Notes under the pieces: generated by a model
What the model saw: the letters and a program-made list of their open reading frames with translations, nothing else
Told to the model about the DNA's origin: nothing
Databases searched by the model: none
DNA from: Nocardia camponoti
Lineage (GTDB): Bacteria; Actinomycetota; Actinomycetes; Mycobacteriales; Mycobacteriaceae
Assembly: GCF_014646135.1 (NCBI RefSeq)
Contig: NZ_BMMW01000005.1
Span: 54,740 to 118,739, forward strand
Direction: 5' to 3'
Length of the DNA: 64,000 nt
Position numbers and translations under genes: made by a program
Shown: positions 1-8,309 of the stretch, piece by piece
How the letters are laid out: the number at the start of each line of letters is the position of its first letter
How positions within the stretch are numbered: the first letter of the stretch is position 1

Positions 1-218
1 CGTAGGCGACGAAGGAGCAAGCAACGGTGCCTGAACGGACGGACCTGAGGGCCGCGACACGCGCGCGCCAGCGCGCCAAAAACACAGTTGACGTGAACTT
101 TCTTCTAACTGGTGCCCTGATGAGAGACCCAGCCACTCACCAATCCGGCGTATAACTCCAAAACAGATGTCGGCGGCCCCTACCTCCCGACGCAACCACC
201 CCGACGGAAGGCGAAACC
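1..218. other. Window edge, no gene recognised
   Basis: No reading frame here has a convincing start, ribosome binding site or recognisable product. The stretch lies beyond the stop codon of the minus-strand lipoprotein gene. It may hold the 5' flank of a gene outside the window. Confidence 0.4.
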
Positions 219-716
219 TCAGCTACACGCCACCGACTGCTGGCCCAAGTTCTGCAGCATCGTGCAAGCCCAAGCCTTCTGTACCTTCCACTTCCCATCT
301 TCAGCAACGAACGGCACATCTACCACGTTGGTCTGGCCGTTTACCGTGAAGTTCGCCTTCGCGTTTACCGAGTCACCAAACGACGTGACCTCGGTGACCT
401 GCACCTGCACATTCGCGTCCTTAGCGGCCTGCGCCAACCGGTTCGGCAGTTCCGGGTCAGCGCCGCCGCCCTGCACAAAGTCGAGTTTCTCCTCGTTCGG
501 CACCGACGGGTCTAACGCCATGTTGAGCTGCTGGTTGAGCTGGTCGACAGTAGGCACCGGGGGAAGGTCGGCGTTTGCTGAAGCCGACGCCTTCGCGCTC
601 GTTGTGGTTTTCGCGGTGGAACTGCTGCCCTTGTCGTCGCTGCATGCGCTGAGGCCAAGCGCGGTGACGATAGCCAGGCCCGCGATCGCGATACGTCCGG
701 TCGTTCGAAGCTTCAA
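219..716 (-). CDS. Mtb12-like secreted lipoprotein
   Basis: 165-residue predicted lipoprotein. The N-terminus has a basic head, a hydrophobic stretch and a lipobox LSAC with Cys at about residue 25, so it should be exported and lipid-anchored. A Ser/Ala/Thr-rich linker follows (residues 27-50), then a globular C-terminal domain of about 110 residues that resembles the low-molecular-weight antigen Mtb12 domain: a VPTVDQL opening, a DPSVPNEEKLDFVQGG segment and a closing tryptophan/cysteine region. The start is TTG, chosen because AAGGA lies 8 nt upstream. Function is unknown; mycobacterial relatives are secreted antigens. It is transcribed away from dinB's 3' end and ends 48 nt from it on the same strand. 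Confidence 0.8.
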   Translation of the reverse strand: MKLRTTGRIAIAGLAIVTALGLSACSDDKGSSSTAKTTTSAKASASANADLPPVPTVDQLNQQLNMALDPSVPNEEKLDFVQGGGADPELPNRLAQAAKDANVQVQVTEVTSFGDSVNAKANFTVNGQTNVVDVPFVAEDGKWKVQKAWACTMLQNLGQQSVACS

Positions 717-764
717 CTGCTCGTCCTTTACGTTCGAGGAGAATTGCCCAGCCGAGGCTACTCC

Positions 765-2147
765 CTAGCGCAGGCTGGCTAGCGGATCGGCCCGCGTCAA
801 CGCCGGGTCATCGGCCCGAAATGTCCGAGCTTGCCCGGGGCCGGTGGAACTTGTTTCAAATCGCACGGTGACCACGCCATATCCCGCGCCCTGCACCCAA
901 CCGTGCCCGAACTCGGGGTGTTCGACGTCGAGCCCCTGACTCCACCCGTCCGTCGGCGATTCGGACGGAATCTGCTCGGCGCTCGGCGGCGGTTCCACTT
1001 CGGCAACATCCTCGGGAACGGCCTGGTCGAGCTCGGGAAAAAGCGATTCCTGCCGAATCTGCGACAACCCGCCGTAGCCGACACCGACGAGTCGAATGGC
1101 TCCCAACTCGACGGGATCGATCGCTGAACGCTGCGCGGCCGCCGTCAAGGTGGCTAGCTCGGTGGTGGCATAGGGCAGCGTGAAGGACCGCGTCACGATG
1201 CTCATATCCGACTTCTTGAGCTTCAAAACGACCGTCCGCGCCGCCCTGCCGTCGCGTTCCAGCCGACGATGCGCGTGCGCGGCCATCGCGGTAATCGCCG
1301 CGCGCAGGTCGGCCATGCCGACGATGTCGCGCTCGTAGGTGGTCTCGGCGCTGATCTGCTTCGCCTCAGCCCGCTCAGCGACCGGCCGGTCGTCGATGCC
1401 ACGCGCGAGCCGATGCAGCCCGAGCCCGACCGCACCGCCAAGCAGCGCGGCGACCTCGGATTCCGGCAACGCGGCGAACGCGCCAACGGTCTCGATACCG
1501 AGTCCGCGCAGGCGACCTTCGGCGACCGGCCCGATCCCCCACAGCTTGCGCACCGGCAACCCCGCCAACAACGCGGTTTGCTCGGTGGGCGAAATGACCC
1601 GCATCCCATCGGGTTTCGCGAGTCCAGACCCAATTTTGGCGAGTTGCTTACCGGTGGCAGCGCCGATCGACGCGGTAAGGCCGGTGCGCGCCAACACCGC
1701 GGCGCGCAGCATGGCGCAATACTGTTCCACCTCGGCGACGCTCGCCCCAACCAACTCGGCGGGCTCGCCAAACGCCTCATCAAGCGACAGCGTCTCCAAC
1801 ACCGGCACCGACGCGCGCAGCGTTTCGAACACCCGCCCGCTGAGCGTGGAATACACGATTCCGCGCGGCGCGACGACCACCGCGCTCGGCCCAACAAGCC
1901 GCCGGGCCTGATGCATCGGCATTGCCGACCGCGCCCCAAACACTCGCGCCTCATAGCTCGCCCCAGCGACCACCCCGCGCGGCCCAGCCCCACCGACGAG
2001 CACCGGCCGACCGCGCAACGTGGGCCGCGTGAGTTGCTCAGCTGAGGCAAAGAAGGCGTCCATGTCGATATGCAGCACCCAGCGACGGGCGGTTACCGCC
2101 GCGTCTTGCCTGGTCAGGCCGGTTGAGCCGGGGGTAGACGGGTGCAC
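765..2147 (-). CDS. dinB: DNA polymerase IV (Y-family, DinX/DinB1 type)
   Basis: 460-residue translesion DNA polymerase. The palm metal ligands are visible: HIDMDAFFAS near residues 27-35 and LDEAF near 122-126. The helix-hairpin-helix thumb (KLWGIGPVAEGRL) and the little-finger domain follow. QESLF near residue 370 is a probable beta-clamp-binding motif. The C-terminal 80 residues (DVEHPEFGHGWVQGAG segment) are typical of the long mycobacterial DinX/DinB1 type and are absent from short DinB2 proteins. The GTG start is tentative; an internal GTG 17 codons in would give VTARRWVL. Spontaneous and damage-induced mutagenesis is the known family role. No SOS box was seen upstream. It diverges from galU. 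Confidence 0.93.
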   Translation of the reverse strand: MHPSTPGSTGLTRQDAAVTARRWVLHIDMDAFFASAEQLTRPTLRGRPVLVGGAGPRGVVAGASYEARVFGARSAMPMHQARRLVGPSAVVVAPRGIVYSTLSGRVFETLRASVPVLETLSLDEAFGEPAELVGASVAEVEQYCAMLRAAVLARTGLTASIGAATGKQLAKIGSGLAKPDGMRVISPTEQTALLAGLPVRKLWGIGPVAEGRLRGLGIETVGAFAALPESEVAALLGGAVGLGLHRLARGIDDRPVAERAEAKQISAETTYERDIVGMADLRAAITAMAAHAHRRLERDGRAARTVVLKLKKSDMSIVTRSFTLPYATTELATLTAAAQRSAIDPVELGAIRLVGVGYGGLSQIRQESLFPELDQAVPEDVAEVEPPPSAEQIPSESPTDGWSQGLDVEHPEFGHGWVQGAGYGVVTVRFETSSTGPGQARTFRADDPALTRADPLASLR

Positions 2148-2229
2148 ATCGCCAATCTAGCCCGACCCACCGACACCTAGGCGAGTCGTGGCACCCCGAC
2201 CAGCACCGTAAGTGTGTGATGATCGAGGA

Positions 2230-3105
2230 ATGAAGATCCGCAAGGCTGTCATCCCGGCGGCGGGCATCGGTTCACGTTTGCTCCCGCTGACCAAGGCGAT
2301 TCCCAAGGAAATGCTGCCGGTCGGCGACAAGCCGGTCATTGAACACACCGTGCGCGAACTCGTCGCCTCCGGGATCACCGACATCACCATTGTCGTGAGC
2401 GGCGGCAAGTCGCTAATCCAAGACCACTTCCGCCCGAACCCGGCGCTGGTCGCGCAGCTACGCGCCGACGGCAAGTCGGCCTATGCCGACGCGGTTGAGG
2501 AAGTGGGCGAGCTGTCGCGGGCCGGCCACATCACCTATCTCGACCAGCACGGCCCGTACGGCAACGGCACGCCGGTGCTCAACGCCGCACGCAACCTGGG
2601 CGACGAGCCGATGCTCGTGCTATGGCCCGACGACGTCTTCGTCGCCGACGTACCGCGCGCCCAGCAGCTGATCACCGCGTACGAGACCACCGGTTGCCCG
2701 GTCCTCGCGCTGCTCCCGATGGAACCGGGCGAGTCGCAGCGCTACGGCGTGCCCGTGGTGCGTGAGGATCTCGACAACGGGCTGTTGCGCATTTCCGGGT
2801 TGATGGAGAAGCCGAAGCCCGAAGATGCGCCGTCCGCTTTCGCCGCCATCGGCGGGTATGTCGTGACGCCGGGGATCATCGAGGAACTCCAGGCGGAGAC
2901 GGACAAGTGGTACGAGCACCAGTCCGGCGAGGTGTACCTCACCGACGCGATCAACACCTACGCCGCCGCGCACGCGGTGTACGGGCAGGTGATTCAGGGG
3001 CGGTGGTACGACACGGGGAACCCGGCGGACTATCTCGTCGCCCAGTTCGCGTCGGCGTTGGCGCATCCGGAGTACGGGCCGTTGCTGCGGCAATTGATCG
3101 ACTAA
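2230..3105 (+). CDS. galU: UTP--glucose-1-phosphate uridylyltransferase
   Basis: 291 residues, the normal family length. It makes UDP-glucose from UTP and glucose-1-phosphate in the cytoplasm, feeding polysaccharide, glycolipid and trehalose synthesis, and possibly the carotenoid glucosylation inferred further along this window. The nucleotide-binding signature AAGIGSRLLPLTK and the substrate segment IPKEMLPVGDKP lie at residues 10-36, and WPDDVF near residue 130 carries the metal-binding aspartates. The ATG at 2230 is chosen because it begins the conserved MKIRKAVIPAAG; the frame extends six codons upstream without conservation. It diverges from dinB and converges with the minus-strand microprotein candidate and ileS. 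Confidence 0.95.
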   Translation: MKIRKAVIPAAGIGSRLLPLTKAIPKEMLPVGDKPVIEHTVRELVASGITDITIVVSGGKSLIQDHFRPNPALVAQLRADGKSAYADAVEEVGELSRAGHITYLDQHGPYGNGTPVLNAARNLGDEPMLVLWPDDVFVADVPRAQQLITAYETTGCPVLALLPMEPGESQRYGVPVVREDLDNGLLRISGLMEKPKPEDAPSAFAAIGGYVVTPGIIEELQAETDKWYEHQSGEVYLTDAINTYAAAHAVYGQVIQGRWYDTGNPADYLVAQFASALAHPEYGPLLRQLID

Positions 3106-3110
3106 GTCGG

Positions 3111-3191
3111 CTACCAGCGCGCGAGCAAGACATTCACCACCACGGTCGCTACAAAACCAAAAGCTAAGCGGCGCACTATCTTTCGACGCAT
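3111..3191 (-). CDS. Possible 26-residue membrane microprotein
   Basis: A short frame begins with ATG at 3191 behind a strong Shine-Dalgarno sequence (GGAGGGGG, 4 nt before the ATG) and ends at TAG. The product has a basic N-terminus (MRRKIVRR) followed by about 16 mostly hydrophobic residues ending in LLARW, as in single-span membrane micropeptides. It lies between the galU stop and the bidirectional terminator at 3270, so it would need its own promoter; CACAATAAAT about 40 nt upstream is a weak -10 candidate. No homolog is recognised. The ribosome binding site is the main evidence. Confidence 0.42.
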   Translation of the reverse strand: MRRKIVRRLAFGFVATVVVNVLLARW

Positions 3192-3269
3192 TGGTCCCCC
3201 TCCCGCGCTTCGGCGCGCGTCGTCAGCGTCCATTTATTGTGCGCTATGTCGACGCCCATTCCGGGTAGA

Positions 3270-3316
3270 CACGAAAAAGGCGGAACCCCTATCCGAGGGG
3301 TTCCGCCTTTTTCGTG
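3270..3316. terminator. Bidirectional intrinsic terminator of ileS
   Basis: Perfect 21-bp inverted repeat (3270-3290 with 3296-3316) around a 5-nt loop. The stem carries AAAAA and TTTTT tracts, so it is T-rich on the 3' side in either direction. It starts 8 nt after the ileS stop. Confidence 0.9.
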
Positions 3317-3323
3317 GTTAGAC

Positions 3324-6300
3324 CTACGCCTTCTTCACCGCGGCGCGCACGCCGCCGGTCAGTTCGGCACCGTCTGCCGCCTCGCCGAACGACAGGCTCG
3401 TCGCCAGCACTTCGCCCGCGATCAGGTCGCCGTGGGTTTGGGCCCATGCGAGTCGGTCCGCGGGCACGTCAAGCACCAGTGCGATGCGGTCGGAAACCTC
3501 AAGGCCTTGGGCCTTGCGGGTCTCCTGCAGGTCGCGGATCAGGTCGCGTGCCCAACCCTCGGCTTCCAGTTCCTCGGTGACAACCGAGTTCAGGACAACC
3601 AGACCCGCGTTGCCCGGCAGCGCCGCCGTCGACTCGGGTTCGGCCGCGACGAGGCGCTGCGTGTACTCCTCCGGCAGCAACGCGATGCCCGCCGCCTCAA
3701 CGACGCCGTCGGCGGATTCGCTCCACTCCCCCGCCTTGACGGCCTTGATCACCGTCTGCACCTGCTTGCCAAGGCGCGGACCGGCGGCACGCGCGTTGAC
3801 GACAAGTTCGAAGCGGCCGTGCGCGGCAACGTCGGTGGTCAGATCGACCCGCTTGACGTTGACCTCGTCGGCGATCAGCTCGGTGAACGGCGCGAGCCGC
3901 TCAGCGTCACCAGCGGCGATCGTGACCTCGGCAAGCGGCAACCGCACTCGCAGGTTCTTCGCCTTACGCAGGCTCAACACCGTCGAGCACACGGTACGAA
4001 CCTCGTCCATCGCGGCGACCAGTTCGGGGTCGTGCGGCAGGTCGGTCTCGGCGGGCCAGTCGGTGAGGTGCACCGAGCGTTCGCCGGTGAGCCCACGCCA
4101 GATGACCTCGCTGATCAACGGCAGCAGCGGCGCGGAAAGTCGCGTGACGACCTCAAGCACCGTGTGCAGCGTGTCGACGGCGTCGCGATCCTCGGTCCAG
4201 AACCGCGAACGTGACCGACGCACATACCAATTGGTGAGCGCGTCAGCGAAGGCGCGCAGTTCCTCGGCGGCACCGGCGATGTCGTACGCCTCAAGCGCCT
4301 CGGTCATCACGTCGCGCGTGACGGCCAGCTTGGCGAGGATGTACCGGTCGAGCACGTTCGGCGAATCCGTGCGCCACACACCCGGCTTCGATGCGTAGAG
4401 CTGCAGGAACGTCCACGCGTTCCACAGCGGTCGCATCGCATGGCTGACACCTTCGCGGATGCCACGCTCGGTGACGATGAGGTTGCCGCCGCGCAGCACC
4501 GGCGACGCCATCAGGAACCAGCGCATCGCGTCGGAACCGTCGCGGTCGAACACCTGGTTGACGTCGGGGTAGTTGCCCTTCGACTTACTCATCTTCAAAC
4601 CGTCGTCACCAAGGACAATGCCGTGTGCGACAACGGATTTGAACGCGGGTCGGTCGAACAGCGCGGTGGAAAGCACGTGCAGGTTGTAGAACCAGCCGCG
4701 CGTCTGCCCGTTGTATTCGACGATGAAGTCGCCAGGGCTGTGCGCTGCCGCGTCGGCGGTGCCTTCGAACCATTCCTTGTTCTCGAACGGGTAGTGCACC
4801 TGGGCGTACGGCATCGACCCGGACTCGAACCAGCAGTCCAGTACCTCGGGCACGCGACGCATCATCGACTTGCCGGTCGGGTCGTCGGGGTTCGGGCGAA
4901 CGAGTTCGTCGATGACCGGGCGGTGCAGGTCGGTCGGGCGCACGCCGAAGTCGGCTTCGAGCTGGTCAAGCGACCCGTACACGTCGACGCGCGGGTACTC
5001 CGGGTTGTCCGAAACCCACACCGGGATCGGCGCGCCCCAGTACCGGTTGCGGCTGATGTTCCAGTCGCGCGCGTTTTCGAGCCACTTGCCGAACTGGCCG
5101 TCGCGGATGTGCTCGGGCTCCCACGAGATCTGCTGGTTGAGCTCGACCATCCGGTCGCGGAACTTGGTGACCGCGACGAACCACGACGGCACCGCCATGT
5201 AGATCAGCGGCTGACCCGATCGCCAACTGTGCGGGTAGGAGTGCTCGATGGTCTCGTGACGCAGCAGCTTGCCCGCCGCTTTGAGGTCCTTGATGATCAC
5301 CGGGTTCGCATCGAAGACCATCAGGCCCTCGTACGGCGGCACCATCGAGGTGAACTTGCCCGCCGGGTCGAGCGGCTGCACGATCTCGATGCCCGCCGCC
5401 GTCGCGACGTCCATGTCCTCTTCACCGAACGCGGGCGCGAGGTGCACAACGCCGGTGCCCGAATCGGTGGTCACGTAGTCGGCGGTGAGCACGCGATGCG
5501 AGTTGGGATGGCCGACGAAGAAGTCGAACGGCGGTGCGTAGCTCAGGTCAGCGAGCGCGGCACCGTCGTATTCGCCGAGCACCTCCGGCTCGTCGCCCAG
5601 TTCGCGCGAGTAGTGCGAAAGCCGTTCTGCCGCAAGCACATAGCGCTTGTCGTCGGCACCGCGCACGTGTACGTAGCGCACGTCGGGGTGGACGGCGATG
5701 GCGAGGTTGGACGGCAGCGTCCACGGCGTCGTTGTCCAGATCAGCGCGTTCGCACCGTCGAGCGCGGCGAGCGGATGCTCGGCAGGCACGCTGAGCACCA
5801 TGTCGACTGTGACCGCCGGGTCCTGGCGCATGCGGTATGAATCATCAAGGCGCGCTTCCTGATTCGACAGCGGCGTCTGCTCGTACCAGGAGTAGGGAAG
5901 CACGCGGAAGCCCTGGTAGATGAGCCCCTTGTCGAACAGCGACTTGAACGCCCACATGACCGACTCCATGAAGTCGAGGTCGAGGGTCTTGTAGTCGTTG
6001 TCGAAGTCGACCCAGCGCGCCTGGCGGGTGACATAGTCGCGCCACTCGCCGGTGTAGCGCAGCACCGACGAACGACAGGCCGCGTTGAATTCCGCGAGCC
6101 CCATCTCGTCGATCTGCGACTTGTCGGTGATGCCGAGCTGCTTTTCGGCTTCGATCTCAGCGGGCAAACCGTGTGTGTCCCAGCCGAATCGGCGGTCGAC
6201 GAGCTTGCCGCGCATGGTTTGGAAACGCGGGATCAGGTCTTTGACATAGCCGGTGAGCAGATGGCCGTAGTGCGGCAGGCCATTGGCGAAGGGCGGGCCG

Positions 6301-6458
6301 TCGTAGAAGACGAACTCATCAGCGTCGGCGCGGTTGGCCAAGCTGGCGCGGAAAGTGTCGTCGGCGGCCCAAAAGTCGAGCACACGCTGCTCAAGCTCCG
6401 GGAAGGTGCCCGTACCGAAGTCGACGCGGGGGTAACCGCCGGAAGTGGTGTCCGCCAT
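3324..6458 (-). CDS. ileS: Isoleucyl-tRNA synthetase
   Basis: 1044-residue class I aminoacyl-tRNA synthetase that charges tRNA-Ile in the cytoplasm. The HIGH-type motif is HYGH at residues 63-66 and the KMSKS loop is LKMSKSKGN in the second half. The CP1 editing domain contains GTGVVHLAPAFGEED. Length, the KMSKSKGN form and the lack of a C-terminal zinc-binding Cys cluster fit the eukaryote-like long IleS found in mycobacteria, a type associated with natural mupirocin tolerance. The start is the ATG of MADTTSGG because GAGGAG lies 10 nt upstream; the frame is open 32 more codons, but those lie within the T-box leader. Expression should be controlled by that leader. Confidence 0.97.
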   Translation of the reverse strand: MADTTSGGYPRVDFGTGTFPELEQRVLDFWAADDTFRASLANRADADEFVFYDGPPFANGLPHYGHLLTGYVKDLIPRFQTMRGKLVDRRFGWDTHGLPAEIEAEKQLGITDKSQIDEMGLAEFNAACRSSVLRYTGEWRDYVTRQARWVDFDNDYKTLDLDFMESVMWAFKSLFDKGLIYQGFRVLPYSWYEQTPLSNQEARLDDSYRMRQDPAVTVDMVLSVPAEHPLAALDGANALIWTTTPWTLPSNLAIAVHPDVRYVHVRGADDKRYVLAAERLSHYSRELGDEPEVLGEYDGAALADLSYAPPFDFFVGHPNSHRVLTADYVTTDSGTGVVHLAPAFGEEDMDVATAAGIEIVQPLDPAGKFTSMVPPYEGLMVFDANPVIIKDLKAAGKLLRHETIEHSYPHSWRSGQPLIYMAVPSWFVAVTKFRDRMVELNQQISWEPEHIRDGQFGKWLENARDWNISRNRYWGAPIPVWVSDNPEYPRVDVYGSLDQLEADFGVRPTDLHRPVIDELVRPNPDDPTGKSMMRRVPEVLDCWFESGSMPYAQVHYPFENKEWFEGTADAAAHSPGDFIVEYNGQTRGWFYNLHVLSTALFDRPAFKSVVAHGIVLGDDGLKMSKSKGNYPDVNQVFDRDGSDAMRWFLMASPVLRGGNLIVTERGIREGVSHAMRPLWNAWTFLQLYASKPGVWRTDSPNVLDRYILAKLAVTRDVMTEALEAYDIAGAAEELRAFADALTNWYVRRSRSRFWTEDRDAVDTLHTVLEVVTRLSAPLLPLISEVIWRGLTGERSVHLTDWPAETDLPHDPELVAAMDEVRTVCSTVLSLRKAKNLRVRLPLAEVTIAAGDAERLAPFTELIADEVNVKRVDLTTDVAAHGRFELVVNARAAGPRLGKQVQTVIKAVKAGEWSESADGVVEAAGIALLPEEYTQRLVAAEPESTAALPGNAGLVVLNSVVTEELEAEGWARDLIRDLQETRKAQGLEVSDRIALVLDVPADRLAWAQTHGDLIAGEVLATSLSFGEAADGAELTGGVRAAVKKA

Positions 6459-6469
6459 CGCGGATCTGC

Positions 6470-6695
6470 TCCTCGTGCTCACCGCGCCCGGTGGGACGCG
6501 ATTGGTGGGCACGGGGACGATGCCGACGCGGGTGCGTCGATACCGCGGTACCACCCCGTTTGCTCACGAGCGAAATCGTGAGCCTCTCGTTGCGAGCTGT
6601 GACGGGCTCACCCGTTCGGTTCTACTGAGCGAGCGAACTCGCCGTTCTTCCGAAGACTCCCCGGTGATAGCCGGATCAACGTCGTAAGTACTTTC
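6470..6695 (-). promoter_or_regulatory. ileS T-box leader (translational, specifier AUC)
   Basis: Read on the minus strand, the ileS leader contains GGGTGGTACCGCGG (plus-strand 6543-6556), which matches the core T-box sequence that binds the uncharged tRNA acceptor end. Upstream is CCGGCTATCACCGGGGAG; the ATC at 6668-6666 is the expected isoleucine specifier in a short stem I, as in actinobacterial ileS leaders. There is no U-tract terminator between the T-box and ileS, and the ileS Shine-Dalgarno sits about 75 nt downstream. This fits the class II, translation-controlling type: uncharged tRNA-Ile should expose the ribosome site. A TAGTAT -10 candidate lies at 6702-6697. Confidence 0.88.
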
Positions 6696-6721
6696 CATAC
6701 TAACGCGCGGCGTCTACCGAA

Positions 6722-6916
6722 TTATCCCCGCCTCGCGTGCCTGGACCGCACCGCCGTATCTGGCCTGCGCGTGGAGAGCGCGCCAACAAGCAACGTGGCG
6801 GCACCGATCACGCAGATCACGATGCATCCCCATGCCCAGATAACAGAACCGGTGGCCAGTGACGCGACGAGCAGTCCGAAACCGACTGCCGCGAGACCGA
6901 GCGTCAAGACGAGCAT
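6722..6916 (-). CDS. Small two-span membrane protein (Rv2144c position)
   Basis: 64-residue protein with two hydrophobic segments (about residues 2-20 and 24-46) and a basic tail. It sits directly downstream of wag31, where M. tuberculosis has the transmembrane protein Rv2144c, so it is probably the positional counterpart; sequence identity could not be judged. ATG at 6916 follows GGGAGG by about 4 nt. A TTG four codons upstream is an alternative start. A strong hairpin separates it from wag31, so it may depend on read-through or its own promoter. Function unknown. Confidence 0.6.
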   Translation of the reverse strand: MLVLTLGLAAVGFGLLVASLATGSVIWAWGCIVICVIGAATLLVGALSTRRPDTAVRSRHARRG

Positions 6917-6954
6917 GCCGCCTCCCAAGCAAACCGACGGCCCAGAGTTGGGCG

Positions 6955-6994
6955 TACCCGGGTCGCGCGACGGTGCTGTCGCGCGACCCGGGTA
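6955..6994 (-). terminator. Hairpin terminator after wag31
   Basis: Perfect 17-bp GC-rich stem (6955-6971 with 6978-6994) with a 6-nt loop, beginning 5 nt after the wag31 stop. There is no T-tract, so it may act as an actinobacterial U-less terminator or as an mRNA 3' stabiliser. Confidence 0.75.
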
Positions 6995-6999
6995 TCAGT

Positions 7000-7854
7000 T
7001 TACTTGGCGCCCTTGGCGAACGAGGACGGTGCGAGATTGTTGCTGGAACCGTTAGTTTCACCGGCGAACTCGCCGCCGTCGACCGGGACGGCCGAGCCAC
7101 GGTTCTCCAGCTCTTCCAACTGCGATTCCAGGTACGACTTGAGCCGCACGCGGTACTCGCGCTCGAAGGTCTTGAGCTGTTCGATCCGGCTTTCCAGCAC
7201 CGTGCGCTGCTGGGTGATCGTGGCCATGATCTCGGCGTGCTGACGCTCGGCGTCGGCGGTAAGCGCCTCCGCCTTGTCCTTGGCCTGCCGGATCTGGGTG
7301 TCGGACCGGTTCTGCGCGTCGGCGAGCATCGCGTCGGACTTCTGCCGCGCGTCGGCGATCATCGCTTCCGAGCGTGTACGGGCGTCGCCGACGAGTCGCT
7401 CAGAGTTTGCCCGCGCGTTCGACAGCAGGCCTTCGGCCTCAGTCTTGGCATCGGTGGTGAGGCGGTCGGCCATTTCCTGCGCGAGCGTGAGGACCTTGGC
7501 GGCCTGCATGTTCGCGTCGGGACCCTGAACGGGCGCGGGTGCGGCGACCGGCATCGGAACCGGCGGCGCGGCAGGGACCGGCTGCGGGATCGGTTCGGGT
7601 GCGGGCGGCGGCGCCTGCTGAACGGGGGCCTTGACGGCGGCCGGAGCCGAACCACGGTTAGCCTTGGCGTCTGCCAATTCGGATTCGAGCTCGGCGACCC
7701 GCTGACGCAAGTCGGCGTTCTCCTCGATCAGGCGCGACAGCTCCTGCTCGACGAGATCCAGGAAGGCATCGACCTCATCCTCGTTGTAGCCGCGCTTACC
7801 GATCGGCGGTTTGCTGAACGCGACGTTATGCACATCGGCTGGAGTCAGCGGCAT
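7000..7854 (-). CDS. wag31: Polar growth scaffold Wag31/DivIVA
   Basis: 284-residue coiled-coil scaffold that marks the cell poles and directs apical wall synthesis in actinobacteria. The conserved N-terminal lipid-binding domain is clear (MPLTPADVHNVAFSKPPIGK, then RGYNEDEVDAFLDLVE), followed by a first coiled coil (residues 35-65), a Pro/Ala-rich linker (75-115) and a long C-terminal coiled coil (120-245). The threonine phosphorylated by PknA/PknB in mycobacteria falls in the linker near residue 73; here that segment is different (ANRGSAP), so conservation of the site is uncertain. It lies at the end of the dcw cluster after yggT and is followed by a strong hairpin. Confidence 0.96.
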   Translation of the reverse strand: MPLTPADVHNVAFSKPPIGKRGYNEDEVDAFLDLVEQELSRLIEENADLRQRVAELESELADAKANRGSAPAAVKAPVQQAPPPAPEPIPQPVPAAPPVPMPVAAPAPVQGPDANMQAAKVLTLAQEMADRLTTDAKTEAEGLLSNARANSERLVGDARTRSEAMIADARQKSDAMLADAQNRSDTQIRQAKDKAEALTADAERQHAEIMATITQQRTVLESRIEQLKTFEREYRVRLKSYLESQLEELENRGSAVPVDGGEFAGETNGSSNNLAPSSFAKGAK

Positions 7855-7914
7855 CGAAGGATCCCTTCACGCGTCTTTTGGAGATCTAGCAAGCGGTCTT
7901 CTCGTTTCATTATG

Positions 7915-8220
7915 TCACACGGAGGTCACGGACGAGCCGAGGCTACCCACGACCTGCATGAGAATACCCAGCAGGATCACGAGCACCATGATGGAAAGGT
8001 CAAGGGAAACGCCACCCAACCTCAGCGGAGGTATCACGCGCCTCAGGAGTTTCACCGGCGGATCCGTGACCGTGAAGATCACTTCCAAGATAACGACGAC
8101 GAAACCTTTCGGCCGCCAATCGCGCGCGAAGCTGCGGATGAGCTCAACGAGCACCCGACCGATCAGCAACAGCCAAAAGACGAGAATCACCACGTAGAGA
8201 ACCGCGAACAGGGGGGCCAC
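7915..8220 (-). CDS. YggT family membrane protein
   Basis: About 101 residues with two YggT-type hydrophobic regions (residues 2-24 and 66-88) around the conserved segment RDWRPKGFVVVILEVIFTVTDPPVKLLRR. It corresponds to Rv2146c, which lies between sepF and wag31 in mycobacteria. The family is an integral membrane protein of unclear role, linked by context to division or osmotic tolerance. I take the GTG at 8220 (VAPLFAVLYVV) as start because family members begin at the first membrane segment; a TTG nine codons upstream is possible. A terminator separates it from sepF, so it probably has its own promoter with wag31 nearby. Confidence 0.88.
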   Translation of the reverse strand: MAPLFAVLYVVILVFWLLLIGRVLVELIRSFARDWRPKGFVVVILEVIFTVTDPPVKLLRRVIPPLRLGGVSLDLSIMVLVILLGILMQVVGSLGSSVTSV

Positions 8221-8253
8221 ATGTTCACTCTGCCGTAAATCGGGCAACGTGCA

Positions 8254-8290
8254 AAATGGCCGCGCCGCGCGGTGCGCGGGCGGCCATCTT
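8254..8290 (-). terminator. Intrinsic terminator of sepF
   Basis: Minus-strand stem ATGGCCGC/GCGGCCAT (8287-8280 with 8263-8256), extended by GC-rich inner pairing and followed by TTTT. It lies 20 nt after the sepF stop. Confidence 0.75.
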
Positions 8291-8309
8291 GGGTGAACGT
8301 GGCTAGCGC

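Noticed and set aside
4440..5840. 466-codon plus-strand open frame antisense to ileS
   Set aside because: Arg/His/Val-rich shadow frame inside a fully conserved ileS; no ribosome site or recognisable domain.
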